From the NCBI GenBank assembly GCA_015501595.1, contig JADNRX010000011.1, forward strand, positions 248,001 to 312,000: a stretch of 64,000 nucleotides of DNA. Reading direction: 5' to 3'. Source of the DNA: Hymenopellis radicata (Eukaryota; Basidiomycota; Agaricomycetes; Agaricales; Physalacriaceae). The position numbers were made by a program, and so were the translations under genes. The notes below the pieces were generated by a model that was given only the letters and a program-made list of their open reading frames with translations, did no database searches and was not told where the DNA came from. Positions 33,235 to 44,807 of the stretch are shown here, one piece after another (the stretch's first letter is position 1; each line of letters starts with the position of its first letter).

Positions 33235-33837
33235 TTATAGACCAAATCGATTGTGGACTGAGCTTTAGGTACGACGGTTGCCGGGACTTTGTTACCTTTA
33301 TTTACGCTTTTCGTTGCAGACCATAATTCTTGTAACTTTTCGTCCTTTGTAATGCCCACGACTCATCGACAATCACCTTACTGGCGATTTGTTGAAATAT
33401 CGAGCATATGAACAGGATGCGTGATTTTTTGACGTTGACCTGTCATTTTTCGGTTCGCAACGATGCTCTGTGGGACCAGACATGGGACTTGTATCATGCA
33501 TCCGAATCAAAGATTTTCCTGCAGAATGGTTCACAGAGAAACTAGGATCTGTCGAACAACTGTTGGACAGCCCTCCAGTCCCGAGGCTGCCTTTCAATGT
33601 CACTGGACGCGTCATTTGTGCTAGATTGGCCATTATGTTATAAGCATTAAGGTACTTACAGTACTAGTACGGAGCCGACGATTCCTAGGACGAACTTGGA
33701 ACTGAAATGTGTTAGTAGCTGTGGCCAGGTACTTAAAGTGAACTTTCTGCGGCCCGTGGGAGACTTCCAACTTGAATTCTTACTCAGCGATCTGAAGCTT
33801 GTCTTTAGCTTTCGTACCTCCACCTACCTCCAACGCT

Positions 33838-35358
33838 ATGTCAACAAAAATATTTTTGACGGGTGCTACCGGTAGTTCTGTTGATCTGCCTGTTGAAACT
33901 ACGCTCACACAATCCTCAGGCTACATCGGCGGATCCGTTCTAGCCCAACTACTTGAACACCGACTGGCTAACTTTTTAGAGTCGTTTCAGCAGCCAGCTC
34001 AGGCCCGGTACCAGCTGTGATTTCCCTAAAATGGAAGCCGGTGAGCTCGGGTGACGATCGGACCGTTGTCCGCCCTACCATAACGGGAAATCAGAGCTCG
34101 TACCCGGTCTGAGCTGGAGCTGATCTGGTTGCTGAAACGACTCTAAGACATTCGAAATCACGGCCCTGGTCCGATCCCCAGATAAGGGCGAGCTTTTGCG
34201 CTCCCTGGGGCTCAAGACGGTCTTCGGTTCGAATTCGGACCATGAACTGCTGATTACTGCAGCATCAGCGGCCGACGTCGTTTTTGCCTGTGTAAGAGTC
34301 GTCTCTACCTCGCGTCGTATGCGTACTCAGACATGATGTCATACAGGCGGACGCTGATGATCTTGGTGCCGCGACAGCCATCCTCGCCGGGCTGAAGAAA
34401 CGGTTCGAGCTCGTAGGCAAGAAACCTATCTTGATCCATACCGTGAGGCATATGTTTCTCGTATGTATATTCATTATCATTTACACGTCTCGAGTCCGGA
34501 ACAGGTATGACATAGATTGGTTACTCTTAACGCGTCTACTAATGTCTAATGCAAGGTGTTCTTGCCACTGAATCCCACGGCATGTATGCCACGGACACAG
34601 TTTATTCCGACCTGGATATACCGTTGATCGAGACACTTGGAATCAAGCAACCCCACCGTGAAGTGGATACTACACTGGTTTCTGCAGACGCTGATGGTAT
34701 GTGAAGATCTGCACTTCACTTTCCGGGCTCTAAGAACATGCGCATTTGGACAGGCAAGTTCGTGGATACTTATATTGTCTTGCCTTCGACAATATATGGG
34801 CGTGCCACAGGCGTACTCGTCGATAGAGAGATTCAGAAAACCTTCTCAGATCAGATACCCGCTCTTGTGAGGACATGTCTTTCTCGTTCACAGGCCGGTG
34901 TTATTGGAGAAGGAATCAACCTTTGGCCTAACGTCGAGATTCATGAAGGTACGAGTATCTACTCTTGACTGCCGTACTGGGCACTAATCGTCTCTCTTAG
35001 TGGCATCTTTATTCGTCTTGATTTTCACATTGGCCCTAGCACAGGATGGTGGCAGTACTGTTCCTGCGGAATTCCAGCATGGTCGTTCGGGCTTCTACTT
35101 CGGCGCTAATGGCGAGCATAAGATGCTTGATATCTCCAAGAAAATCGCCCAGGTGATGCACGGAATGGGGTTGGATCGGCGGATCCTACCACGTTCACTG
35201 CAGAGGAGATGGAACGGTACTTTCCGGGCACAACGAGCCTCAGTACGAATTCGAGATGCCGCGCCGATCGGAGCAAGGCGATAGGCTGGAATCCTGTTAA
35301 AACGACGAGTGATATGTTGTCCAGTATTGAAGAAGAGGTGAAAGCATTTGCAACATGA
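33838..35358 (+). pseudogene. Epimerase-like paralogue disrupted by a MITE and a frame break
   Basis: Same family and exon order as the gene at 28.7-30.0 kb: MSTKIFLTGATG | YIGGSVLAQLLEHRLANF, then ITALVRSPDKGELLRSLGLK, GSNSDHELLITA, ATDTVYSDLDIPLIETLG, YIVLPSTIYGRATGVLVDRE and AEFQHGRSGFYFGANGEHKM. A 165-bp palindromic element (33979-34143) sits in the exon after LANF and introduces stops. A further single-base loss near 35173 changes frame between HGMGL and GSADPTTFTAEEMERY; the second frame runs to EEEVKAFAT. Two independent lesions make a pseudogene likely, unless the insertion is removed as an intron. Confidence 0.8.
33979..34143. mobile_element. Palindromic MITE-like element with TA target duplication
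   Basis: 165 bp. The left end begins GAGTCGTTTCAGCAGCCAG, and the reverse complement of the right end begins GAGTCGTTTCAGCAACCAG. The similarity continues for about 48 bp on the left and 59 bp on the right, to GTGATTTCCC and CTGATTTCCC, apart from an 11-nt gap. TA flanks both sides (33977-33978 and 34144-34145). There is no coding capacity. Terminal inverted repeats, small size and a TA duplication fit a non-autonomous Tc1/mariner-type element. No second copy was seen in the window. Confidence 0.8.
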
Positions 35359-35420
35359 ACACAGGATAATGTTGGCAGTATACAATAAATGTACAGTATT
35401 CGTTTCATTTCGTTAGCTAC

Positions 35421-36607
35421 TCATGTGCATTGCGTTATGACGGCCTGCGCGTATTGCGCCATCAGTTCATGTGCGTTCGTAGAAGGATAACTTGGAAGAA
35501 GTCAGCATCAAAAAAGAAGCGCGGTGTCGATCTGACGTACTCTTGAATGTAATACACAGTGTCAGCAGGATCTGCACATTCGCCGACAGTAGTGGTCGCA
35601 TTGATTGTACAGGGTCCAAGTTCGGAGAATCCAGCCGCCTGGATGTCAGATGTCACGTCCGTGATAAAGTCTCCCATATCAACAAACGCGACATTGATCC
35701 CTCTGGATGCCAAAGTCGTCAAGCCATCAAAGAGTTCCTGCTTGTAGGCGTCTCCCGCGGCCGTTTGAGTCCCACGTCCGTAGCTGTCTACAACGAGGAA
35801 GTTCTTCGCGAAAAGAGGAGAAGACGACAGTTTCAATAGCTCATAAATAACAGAGTCCGCCACCGAAGGAAATGTTGACGCTGCGCGTCATATGAGTACT
35901 AGCCAAGCTAATTCACAATTCAGAAACGTACCCGAAGAACGCTTGAAGTCTCTGATGATAAGATCAGTACCGACGCGTCGCTTGTTGTTTCAGTAACTCA
36001 CTCCATGCCTAAGTATGTGATATACAATGTCGAATCGGGATCTGGCTTGGATTTGCCACTAATGACGAGGTTGGCTACAGTGATACGGCCATTTAGCGAG
36101 CATAGAGGATGATAGAGAATTTGCAATCACCTTGGTACATGAAATCCCTTGGATCCAATGCCGCTACGCCGGGATAGAGAGTGTTGTCGACCACAGAACC
36201 TGAGACCTGCAAAAAAAATTGAGTATGTGCTTTGCGGACGCTGATGTTGAATGTTACCGCGTAATCTTTCAACGTAGCACCGACGCTGTCCGCGAAGTAT
36301 TCGACCCAGAGCTTTCCGTTCGACAATCTTCCGCCGGCCCTTGGATCAGGTGGGCTCTGTACGGGAGGGGGGAGCGTCGATCCGTTCTGCCTACCGCCGT
36401 CTGTGTAGCCATCCTACGGACGCGTATGAGTGGGAGCCTCACCGATCGTGAAGAAGAACGTACCCCGAAGGCAACGACAGTGGATATACCATCCAAAGAA
36501 ACCCCGGAGTTGGCGTTTGCAGCGGCACCACCGAGCGTACCGCAAGTCGGCGAGAACTGAGCGTTCGCGAAGGCGGCGAATGTGAGGAGAATGTAGGGAT
36601 AAACCAT
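35421..36607 (-). CDS. Secreted CE16/SGNH esterase-like protein with altered catalytic residues
   Basis: Relative of carbohydrate esterase family 16 acetylesterases. Signal peptide MVYPYILLTFAAFANA, mature start QFSPTCG. The block I region reads VVAFG | DGYTDGGRQNGS across a clean intron (donor GTACGT, acceptor CCGTAG), so the expected GDS nucleophile serine is Gly. Block II is DYAVSGSVVDNTLYPGV. Block III, normally GxND, appears as YLGMEDF. Later: FLVVDSYGRGTQTAAGD, FVDMGDFITDVTSDIQA and CADPADTVYYIQDYPSTNAH, ending QAVITQCT. Six to seven exons, with no stop inside them. The protein is probably made and exported but may not be an esterase; it may instead bind carbohydrate. The changes could also reflect relaxed selection. 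Confidence 0.78.
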
Positions 36608-38252
36608 ACTGAATGTCACGCTACTGCAGGATCTATGTAGCGGGACATAAGTACTGCTATTTATACTAGAACGGACGAACGGATCACCAATCGCGTCTGC
36701 GTTGCCTGAAGTGCCCGAACTGGCCCACAAACTGAAGACCCCTGCAATGTGATGCATTGGCAGACCCATGTGATGATCGTACTGAGTGTAGATTTGTCCG
36801 AGTGCGGTCTGGGGGTTTACCAACAGACGTGAACAAGCGAAAAACAGCCGGTGAGTTCAAGGGTCCGCGATAGGGTACCGTAGCAGTTTATCTGCGGATC
36901 GCAATAAGCAGCGCGGCGAACTAGCACTCTAAGATCCTGTAGAGACTATGTGTAAGCCCTACAAGCACACGGCGGGCATGACTTCACCACATGGTGGCAC
37001 TGAATTCGCGAAGAACGCTAATGCGCATGATAATCCAGTGGGCACAGAATTAGCTCTCGAGTGAGCGCGCAAACGCTGTGTTGCAGGGCCGAGTGCATAT
37101 ACCACCGCGGACCGAGGCACACTCATCGTGGCACAGCCTGGCACAGCGCGCTACTGTAATATCTGGCTGATGGAAATTCGAAAAGCTGAAAAGGCAAATC
37201 AGATCATTCTAGAGCCAGTGCCACATAGGAAGAGTAAAAACGCGGTTGCTCTCTGAGTCCATAACGCCATCATCAAGGTCAACCGCGTAACTGATGGAAG
37301 AAGGTGAAAGATGAGTCTACGCCTGGAGAAGCTGTCCAAGTTAGGCCTCGTAGGCACAATTACCTCAACTCAGCAGTAGGTGGTACTTATTAATATGTGT
37401 GCGTGCCATCACCTCACCAGCACGCATAAAAGTTTAAGGAGCGCTCAGCGCCGCTCACCCCAAAACGAGGTGATATCGATGAAATCTAGACGGTCTGATA
37501 ACGAGTACGACGGGACGTCCTATAAAAGAGTTAGCGGCCAATGAAGGTCAGTTAAGGAACATCTTACCGAATCAGGATTCAACGACCGATCTTCGGCGCG
37601 CTGAACTACCAATGAAACCCGTTGGGCACCGAGCGACTCGTGTAGTGTTTTCGTTGCAAGTTCCACTTTCGCTTAACTTTAAAGTTATACCACGTACCTG
37701 ATGAGCCGTAGTAGTGTATACCTTTCCCGCGGCGCATCACTGTAGAAGGACAACGGTCGTACCTAGTATCTGGCATCTCTGATTCCTAGAAGAAATTATA
37801 CTGGGGTCTTTCTCGGAAATAAGACTTCCTTTGGGGCCACAGGTTACGTTTTCGTTGAGTGTGCATGTTAGGAAAGGCACGAGGAAATTCGAGTACTTGC
37901 ATCTAGATCCTAGCACGCAATAAACTGTATTCAGTTGAGGTCAATGCCACCGGCTTATGGATCGCATGAGCTCCAGACAGTGGGCAAGTGCCGTTCCATG
38001 AGGACACAGTAAGTGGTTCTGGAGCGAAAATCTGAATGAGCGTGAAGAGGAAGTTCGAAAGCGTGAGAGAATTGACACGTGTTCTCACTATCATGCTCAT
38101 CCCTAGGATTCTTACCTTATGAAGCTCCATCCACCGCCCCTTCGAGGCTGAATTTCTCGAAGTACTTCTATGCTCTATTGTCAGCAGCCAATTCTCTGTC
38201 GCCGGCGCCTCGTTGATGCGTATACAGGTGTTTGAAGCTTCCTTTCTAGCCC
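36608..38252. other. Long intergenic region
   Basis: 1.6 kb between divergent genes (CE16-like on minus, FHA/G-patch on plus). The open frames present are short and unlike proteins. A CACGTG core lies at 38076-38081, 170 bp before the FHA/G-patch gene. No tRNA, repeat array or transposon end was recognised. Confidence 0.4.
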
Positions 38253-39278
38253 ATGGAGCCAGGTGTGCCTACCAGACATGAAGATGGCATGTATGATCAT
38301 GATCCATCCTTGGAATGGCCCGGTGGCGAGATAGAAGAAATTGCCACACCAAAGCCTCTAGCTCGCAGCCAAATTTTACGTTTTGTGGTAGACCGACCGT
38401 CGTCCGTAACTGGATCTGGTCGAATTGCACTTGTCGATGGCTACGACGAAGTTCAAATTGGGAGAGACGTGTCACCCAATAACCAAACACCGAGGATCCG
38501 CATAAAGACGATGGAAGTCTCTAAATTCCACGCGACTGTATATTGGGACTCACAGCAGAAGGAGTGGGCCATCGTGGACATGGGCTCTATGCACGGGACC
38601 TTCGTATGCTCTGCTAGCGCTCGATCTTCTGCGTCACCAGATGATGGACAGCGCCTGTCTACTGCTCGCACTGCGAGCGTACCTCGTCGCTTGTCGCACC
38701 TGGACCGTATCCGTTTCGGTACGACGGGAATGATTGTTCACATTCATGGCGACTTGGCATGCGAAGAATGCTCGCCGCGCCATTTGAAGGACGAGATACC
38801 TCTATTTCCTTCTACATCACGCTCCGCAAGCAGTGCTCCTCTGCCCACATCAAACGACAGCCGTCCTCAGCCTTATGCGAAAGACTCGAGAAAGGCCTTG
38901 ACTGCGTTGAAGCGGAATTTACTTGCGCATCATAATCCTCCAATGTCTTGCTCAGCAGTACGCGAAACGACGCCATATGTTGATCGATCAGCTCGCAGGC
39001 GCGCTTTATATCCTTCCAGTGCTTCTGACGCACCCGGGATATCTTCTCGTCCTCATTCGACAGAACCTGCGACTGCGACTCCATCTCCACCTATTGAGCC
39101 TGTTTCTCAAGCACCCACTCCATTACCCCCTTCAAATATTGGACATCTACTGCTGTTGAAGCAAGGCTGGCAACCAGGCTCATCCCTTGGGCTGTCTCCA
39201 GAAGGCGGTATCACTGAGCCGTTGGATGGGGAAGCCATGGCTGGTGGTGAGCGAAGGGGTTTAGGAATGCATAAGTGA
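38253..39278 (+). CDS. FHA and G-patch domain protein (AGGF1-like architecture)
   Basis: Single exon, 341 residues, start MEPGVPTRHEDGMYDHDP. The FHA domain spans about residues 45-160: EVQIGRDVSPNNQTPRI, then KFHATVYWDSQQKEWAIVDM and GSMHGTFV (the conserved GR...S..H...GS..GT pattern). It ends IRFGTTGMIVHIHGDLACEE. A Ser/Pro linker with basic patches (SARRRALYPSS) leads to a C-terminal G-patch: LLLKQGWQPGSSLGLSPEGG, ending RRGLGMHK. G-patch proteins activate DEAH helicases in splicing and ribosome assembly, so a nuclear RNA-processing role is likely. The same domain pair occurs in animal AGGF1. Confidence 0.88.
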   Translation: MEPGVPTRHEDGMYDHDPSLEWPGGEIEEIATPKPLARSQILRFVVDRPSSVTGSGRIALVDGYDEVQIGRDVSPNNQTPRIRIKTMEVSKFHATVYWDSQQKEWAIVDMGSMHGTFVCSASARSSASPDDGQRLSTARTASVPRRLSHLDRIRFGTTGMIVHIHGDLACEECSPRHLKDEIPLFPSTSRSASSAPLPTSNDSRPQPYAKDSRKALTALKRNLLAHHNPPMSCSAVRETTPYVDRSARRRALYPSSASDAPGISSRPHSTEPATATPSPPIEPVSQAPTPLPPSNIGHLLLLKQGWQPGSSLGLSPEGGITEPLDGEAMAGGERRGLGMHK

Positions 39279-39578
39279 TAAATACAGGCCGTAGTGTGTG
39301 CCTGGTCTGTACATTAATTGATGAAACGCGTTGATGTGACAAAGAGCGATAGACGATTGGCGTGAGAAATTTACGGCCACGTGATGTACTCGCGGGCCAA
39401 AGTTGGCGTTTCCTAATTGGGAAGTCCAACTGACGGTCAATTTGGCTCCAGTTGGTCTGTTGGACCCCACGTCGTCCTTGCTTTCGTCCCGCCACTATCC
39501 CCTCCCCTCTTTCCTACACCCGCTCAATACCTACCCCCACCATCCCTTCGTCGTCGCACATAGCTTTCATTCGTTCAA

Positions 39579-41375
39579 ATGGCCACCAATGCAAGAGTCG
39601 GTCGTCGTCGGTCTTTGCTGGCTGTTCGTTATGTTAACTGTTGTCCAGATACCACAACGTACTCGCCTTCCTCAACGCGGAAAAGTAGATGAAAATGCAA
39701 CCAGTCGGAACCTGCGCCAGCACTCGCTAGGAGCTGCATCACGCTTAGTGCAGAAAGAAGTCAACGGAGTTAGGCTGGTCAACCCTCGGCCTACGTTAGG
39801 CCACGGCTCACTTAAGGCGGTCAGCGGAAAGGTGCGCCTGCAGTTCTCTCGACTTTATGCTCGTTTCCAACTCGTTACACAGGAAAATGCTGTCAAAGCG
39901 GTCTCGCTGGTAAACAAAGACGACCCTCCTTTGAAGACTCTAAAGCAAAGCCTCAACACCTCCATAGCGTCACGCGTGGCTATTGGTCCCCAATCGACTC
40001 GCGCTCCTCTAGCACCTCCCGTCTCTAATCCCGTCAACGCCCGTCCCCTCGTTCTTACGCAGCGTTCCCATATTCCCCTCAATGGTGCTCACCGGATCCC
40101 TCGAGTGCCAGTGACAGTGTACGATGATGTAGTGGAGGTCGATGAAGAGAACATTGAGGATCGCATGGACGTCGAAGAAGACGATGTCAGGGTCGTCGAC
40201 GTCCAGCAGGTTGACCGCGACGAGCGTGGCATGAACATGGAGGGCGCCGAAGAGGAAATTGAAGCAATGATCATCGTTGATGACAGCGACGAAGAAGAAA
40301 TTCTTGAAGAAGAGCGGGACATCCATCTTGCCGAGTCCGACGCCCACTACGTTTGGCCCGACGCGCCCACACACCGGAGACTCAGGTACGCACGAGAGGT
40401 TGAAGCCGTGCGCGAGGTCTTCGAGGATGACCCAGATTACGACCCTGCCATGGTTTCTGAATATGCGGATGATATCTTCACGTACATGCAAGACCTAGAG
40501 GTATGTCAAATACCCAGCCGCCCCATCTTAACATTGACATGTTTGTAGGAGGAAGTCATGCCCAACCCCGATTATATGGATGCCCAGAACGAGATCACTT
40601 GGGAGATGCGGCAGACACTGGTTGACTGGTTGCTCCAAGCCCATTTACGCTACCACATGATCCCCGAGACCGTTTGGATCGCCATCAACATTGTCGATCG
40701 ATTCCTTTCGAAGCGCGTCGTTTCCTTAGCGAAGCTCCAGCTTGTGGGTATTGCTGCCTTGTTCATCGCGGCCAAATACGAGGAAATCATGGCTCCCTCT
40801 GTCGATGAATTTGTCGCCATGGCCGAAAATGGCTATAGTCGCGAGGAGGTTCTCAAGGGCGAGCGAATCATTTTGCAGTCATTGGGCTTCCACATTTCCC
40901 ATTACTGTTCTCCCTACAGCTGGATGCGCAAAATTAGCCGAGCTGATGACTACGATTTGCAAACGCGGACACTCTGTAAATTCATTGCGGAGGTGACATT
41001 GTTGGACCATCGCTTCCTTCGCGCAAAGCCCAGCCTGATTGCAGCCGTTGGAATGTACAGTTCGCGGATAATGTTAGGTGGTGATTGGGTACGTGATAGA
41101 ACGACTACGTCCGCTTGCCATGTTTGACTTTGGTCTTCCTCTAGAACGACGCGTTCGTGTTTCATTCCGGTTACACCGAAGACCAACTTGCCCCTGGACA
41201 TGCGCTGTTGGTCGAGAAGCTCGCAGAAAAGAACTTTTCTCGACACTACCTGGTCAAGAAGTATGCCAACAAGAAGTTCTTGAAAGCGTCTACGTTTGCC
41301 ATCAAATGGGCTCGCGGTATCATCGACGGCACTGGATGTTCAGAAGTTACCATGCTAAGAGATGAGCAGGTGTGA
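39579..41375 (+). CDS. B-type mitotic cyclin
   Basis: Regulatory subunit of Cdk1 for G2/M. Start MATNAR, then an intron of about 50 nt to IPQRTRLPQRGKVDENATSR. RTRL there is a candidate destruction box for APC/C. The N-terminal half is disordered, with an acidic stretch (DDSDEEEILEEERD). The cyclin box contains YMDAQNEITWEMRQTLVDWL, the B-type hallmark, then HLRYHMIPETVWIAINIVDR and GIAALFIAAKYEEIMAPSV. The second fold has GFHISHYCSPYSWMRKISRA and FAIKWARGIIDGTG. The introns at 40501 and 41088 are clear. Length near 560 residues. The promoter is short (300 bp) and has a CACGTG core at 39378. Confidence 0.93.
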
Positions 41376-41948
41376 CCGTACTCTTTGCCTTGCATTTCTT
41401 CCATTATGTCTGTATTTCATCGATCTCATCTGCCATTGTATTTAACTGTTCCTCGCGTTGCATCCATTGTTTACATATTCATCCACTTGAACGATTTGTG
41501 TGTTATCTATGCTCTCTCATACGCTTTCGAACCTATGCCATCTCATTCTCAAGTTTGTTTCGCTATGCATTCCTCCTCGATTTGTCTGTTCTCATCTGCA
41601 ACTTTTTATTCATCCTAGCATCCGCATCATCTGCATACATATGCATTTTTCTCTCCTAGATTCCCTACATACAACAGGCGATTTTCGTTTTCCATTCAGT
41701 GCGCGATACATTGTGATGCATCTGTATGTGCGCAGGCCGCGTTGTATATATGGTTATTCAATCAATGCTTGCATTCTCCGCCTTTCCTTTCCTTTAACAT
41801 CAGCGTGGGCGAACCGCTAAGCGCTTGCACTTGAAATCCGGAGTGCGATCAAGTGATGTTGATCCGGGTGGGGACTTTTTCACATGGCTGCCAACCCGCT
41901 CTGTCTTAAGCCGTCTCAGTCGCTTAACTCGTTGCTTAATCTCTTACG
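41376..41948. other. Pyrimidine-rich intergenic region
   Basis: 3' flank of the cyclin gene and promoter of the SDR-SDR gene. The plus strand is rich in C and T for about 400 bp (41380-41800), which produces several meaningless hydrophobic open frames. Confidence 0.45.
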
Positions 41949-44653
41949 ATGTCTCTGTCATTCAAAGGCCACACTGTCGTGATTACTGGTGCTGGAGGTG
42001 GTCTAGGAAAAGCGTACGTTGTCGTCCACTATCCCGCATCACCATTGAATTGTTCGGACCCTAGTTATTCTCTCTTATTTGCATCACGGGGAGCTAATGT
42101 TGTCGTTAACGATTTCAATGCAAACGCGGCCCAGAGCCTCGTAGACCAGATTGTCAAAGGTTTTGGCTTCCCTGTCATTATTTTTAACATGTACTCATCG
42201 ACAATTCAGCTGGCGGCAAGGCAGTCGCAAACACGTCCTCTGTCACCGACGGAGCAGCCGTCATCAAGAGCGCCGTCGATGCCTTTGGCGGTGTCACCAT
42301 TCTGATCAACAATGCTGGTGTTCTGCGGGACAAGGGGTACGCTTACTTGACGTTCGACGATCATTCTGTTCATCATGATGTCGCGTCAGCTTCAAGAACA
42401 TGTCCGACAAGGAATGGGACCAAATAATGGAAGTCCATCTCAAAGGTGCTTTCTCGTGCACCAAGGCGGCCTGGCCCATCTTCCGGAAACAGAAGTTTGG
42501 ACGTGTCGTCAACACCGCCAGTGCCGCTGGTATCTACGGTATGCAGCTCCTGGAACTCAGACGCGACAACTTCTCAAGTACTCCTTAGGCAATTTCGGTC
42601 AAGCAAACTACAGCGCAGCGAAGATGGGTCTCATTGGTTTCACCAAAACTCTGGCGGTGGAAGGCGCGAAGTATGGAATCAAGGCGACCGCGATCGCCCC
42701 AGTATGTTCAGCTATCGTCGCACTCGTTTTTCTCCGGTTAAGTGTCCCTGTAGATTGCGGCGTCGCCTATGACGGAAACCATTATGCCTCCGGAGATGCT
42801 CGCCAAGCTTGGGGTACGTGTGCTCAGCCCTAGTTCACACGGGTCTCCTAACATCTTGCAGCCCGAGTTTGTTGCTCCCTTCGTTGCTTCCGTTTGCCAC
42901 CCCGATGGCGTTGACGCGTCCGGAAGAGTATTCGAGCTAGGTGCAGGATTCATCGCCGAGATACGGTGGGAACGAAGCGATGGTGCTGTTTTCAAGACTG
43001 ATGCCTCGTTCACTCCTTCCGCGGTATGTCCATCCAACGACTTTTCTACTTACCGCTCGAAATGTTTACGTCTTGCGATAGGTTAAGGAAAGGTTTTCGG
43101 AAATAACCGATTTCACGAAGGCAGACTAGTACGTCTCTTCTTCGTTTCGTCTTACCCATCTGACAATGCCATTAGCCCGAAGTCAATGGCAGACGTCGAT
43201 GCACAGGTGGGATTCTCACATTGGCGTGTTTCTTCGAACTCACGCGAATTCTTTCAGGGCAAATTGCAAAAGGCAGCTTCACTTCCGTCGAACAAGCAAG
43301 CCTCCCCGCCAGTTCGATTTGACGGACAGACTGTCATTATCACCGGTGCTGGAGCTGGTTTAGGCCGCATATATGCTCTCATGTACGGCAGTCTTGGCGC
43401 CAACGTTGTCGTCAACGATGTTAGCGAGAAGGGCGCGAACTCTGTCGTTGACGAGGTTGTCAAAGGTATCTGTGGTTAGCATGAGGTTGTACACATCTGC
43501 TCACATTGCCCTTTCTGAAAAGCTGGCGGAAAAGCCGCTGCAGCCATCTGTTCAGCAGAAGACGGTGACGCTATTGTCAAGGTTGCATTGGAGAAATTCG
43601 GAGGCGTTCATATACTAGTTGCTAATGCTGGAATTCTTCGCGACAAGTCCTTTACCGCTATGTCCGAGCAGGAATGGGATCTTGTTCTAGCTGTTCATCT
43701 CCGGTAAGCTCCTAGTTTACAACTTCTTGCATCATCTGACGTGGTGTACAGTGGTACCTATAAGGTCTCTACTGCCTTCTTCAGCTATGAGCAAAGCTGA
43801 ATTCCTCCTAGTGTGCTAAAGCTGTCTGGCCTATCTTCCAAAAGCAGAAGTACGGCCGCATCGTAACTACCTGTTCGCAGGTTGGAATTTGTGAGTAATT
43901 CATGTTGAGATTCGACTTGTTCGCTGATCGTTTCCGTCAGATGGCAACTTCGGCCAGGCTAATGTAAAGTGCTCATCTTGGTGACGAGCGACCTGCTTAT
44001 CATTTTGTAGTACTCAACGGCGAAAGCTGGCGTCATGTCTCTCACAAAGACCTTATCGTTTGAGGGTCGCAAGTATAACATTCTTGCCAACGTTATTGCT
44101 CCATCTGCAGGCACGGCTATGACTGCGACTATTTGGACACAAGAGATGTTGGACGCTTTCAAGGTGCGTGGATTTCATCTTTTTGCCTTTGTGGGACTGA
44201 TCGTGTTGATACTAGCCCGACTACATTGCGCCCTCGTTGGCTATCTCAGCAGTAAAGGTAAGTCCCTTGACGATGGTATCCGACCCCATTCTCAGTATTG
44301 CGCAGATAACGAGGATAACAGTGGTTTGTTGTTTGAAGTTTCTGGAGGTTGGGCAGCACAGACTCGCTGGCAACGTTCCGGTGGATACGGCTTCCCCTCA
44401 AAGTCACCCTACACACCAGAAGATGTTGTTGCGAAGTGGAAGGAAATTACAACATTCGGTGAGTCCTTGTTCGTTCTCGCAAGTTTCTCGTTTTCATTTT
44501 CTGTAACAGATGACCGCGCAACGAACCCTTCAACGACGTCAGAAGCCATACAACAAGTTCGCCTCCTCCACTCTGTCACTTGTGTCTGCTAATCTTTCTT
44601 TCCAGATTATTGAGAACTTTGAGAACGTTGGGGAGCCAAAGGCCAAATTATAG
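41949..44653 (+). CDS. FOX2: Peroxisomal (3R)-hydroxyacyl-CoA dehydrogenase, two SDR domains (MFE-2/Fox2 N-terminal part)
   Basis: Oxidises 3R-hydroxyacyl-CoA in beta-oxidation. First [49 protein letters not shown] and [20 protein letters not shown] (catalytic Y-x3-K). Second [50 protein letters not shown] and [20 protein letters not shown]. The C-terminal part has [20 protein letters not shown]. The last intron (branch TGCTAATC) leads to [15 protein letters not shown] and a TAG at 44653. AKL is a PTS1-type peroxisomal signal. About 14 exons. In yeast Fox2 the hydratase domain is fused to the C-terminus; here it is a separate gene starting 154 bp downstream. Confidence 0.92.
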
Positions 44654-44807
44654 TTATTGCGTCGGAACATCTTGTCTACCTTATGTACAACACACTGTAA
44701 TTCTTCTCTCCATTGGTGAACGACTACCATGTGATTCTATGGCGCATGACCTCTCCCGCATTTCACGCGCGTAACGTTCGGTCAAGTCCTCTTTACCGTG
44801 AACCGCC

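Noticed and set aside
33543..33730. Possible tiny minus-strand gene: SKFVLGIVGSVLVL followed after an intron by a short Arg/Asp-rich end, with a perfect branch site (GCTACTAACAC) upstream. Start resembles cytochrome oxidase assembly factor Pet117.
   Set aside because: No start codon could be joined, the second part does not match the Pet117 pattern, and the total is under 50 residues. Left out of the gene list.
37560..37640. Minus-strand stretch with GGTAGTTCAGCGCG and GTTGAATCC that looks a little like tRNA A and B boxes.
   Set aside because: No acceptor-stem pairing and the B box does not fit the required pattern.
41372..41820. Hydrophobic plus-strand open frames after the cyclin gene.
   Set aside because: They result from a pyrimidine-rich 3' flank. 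Composition and lack of splice structure do not support a gene.
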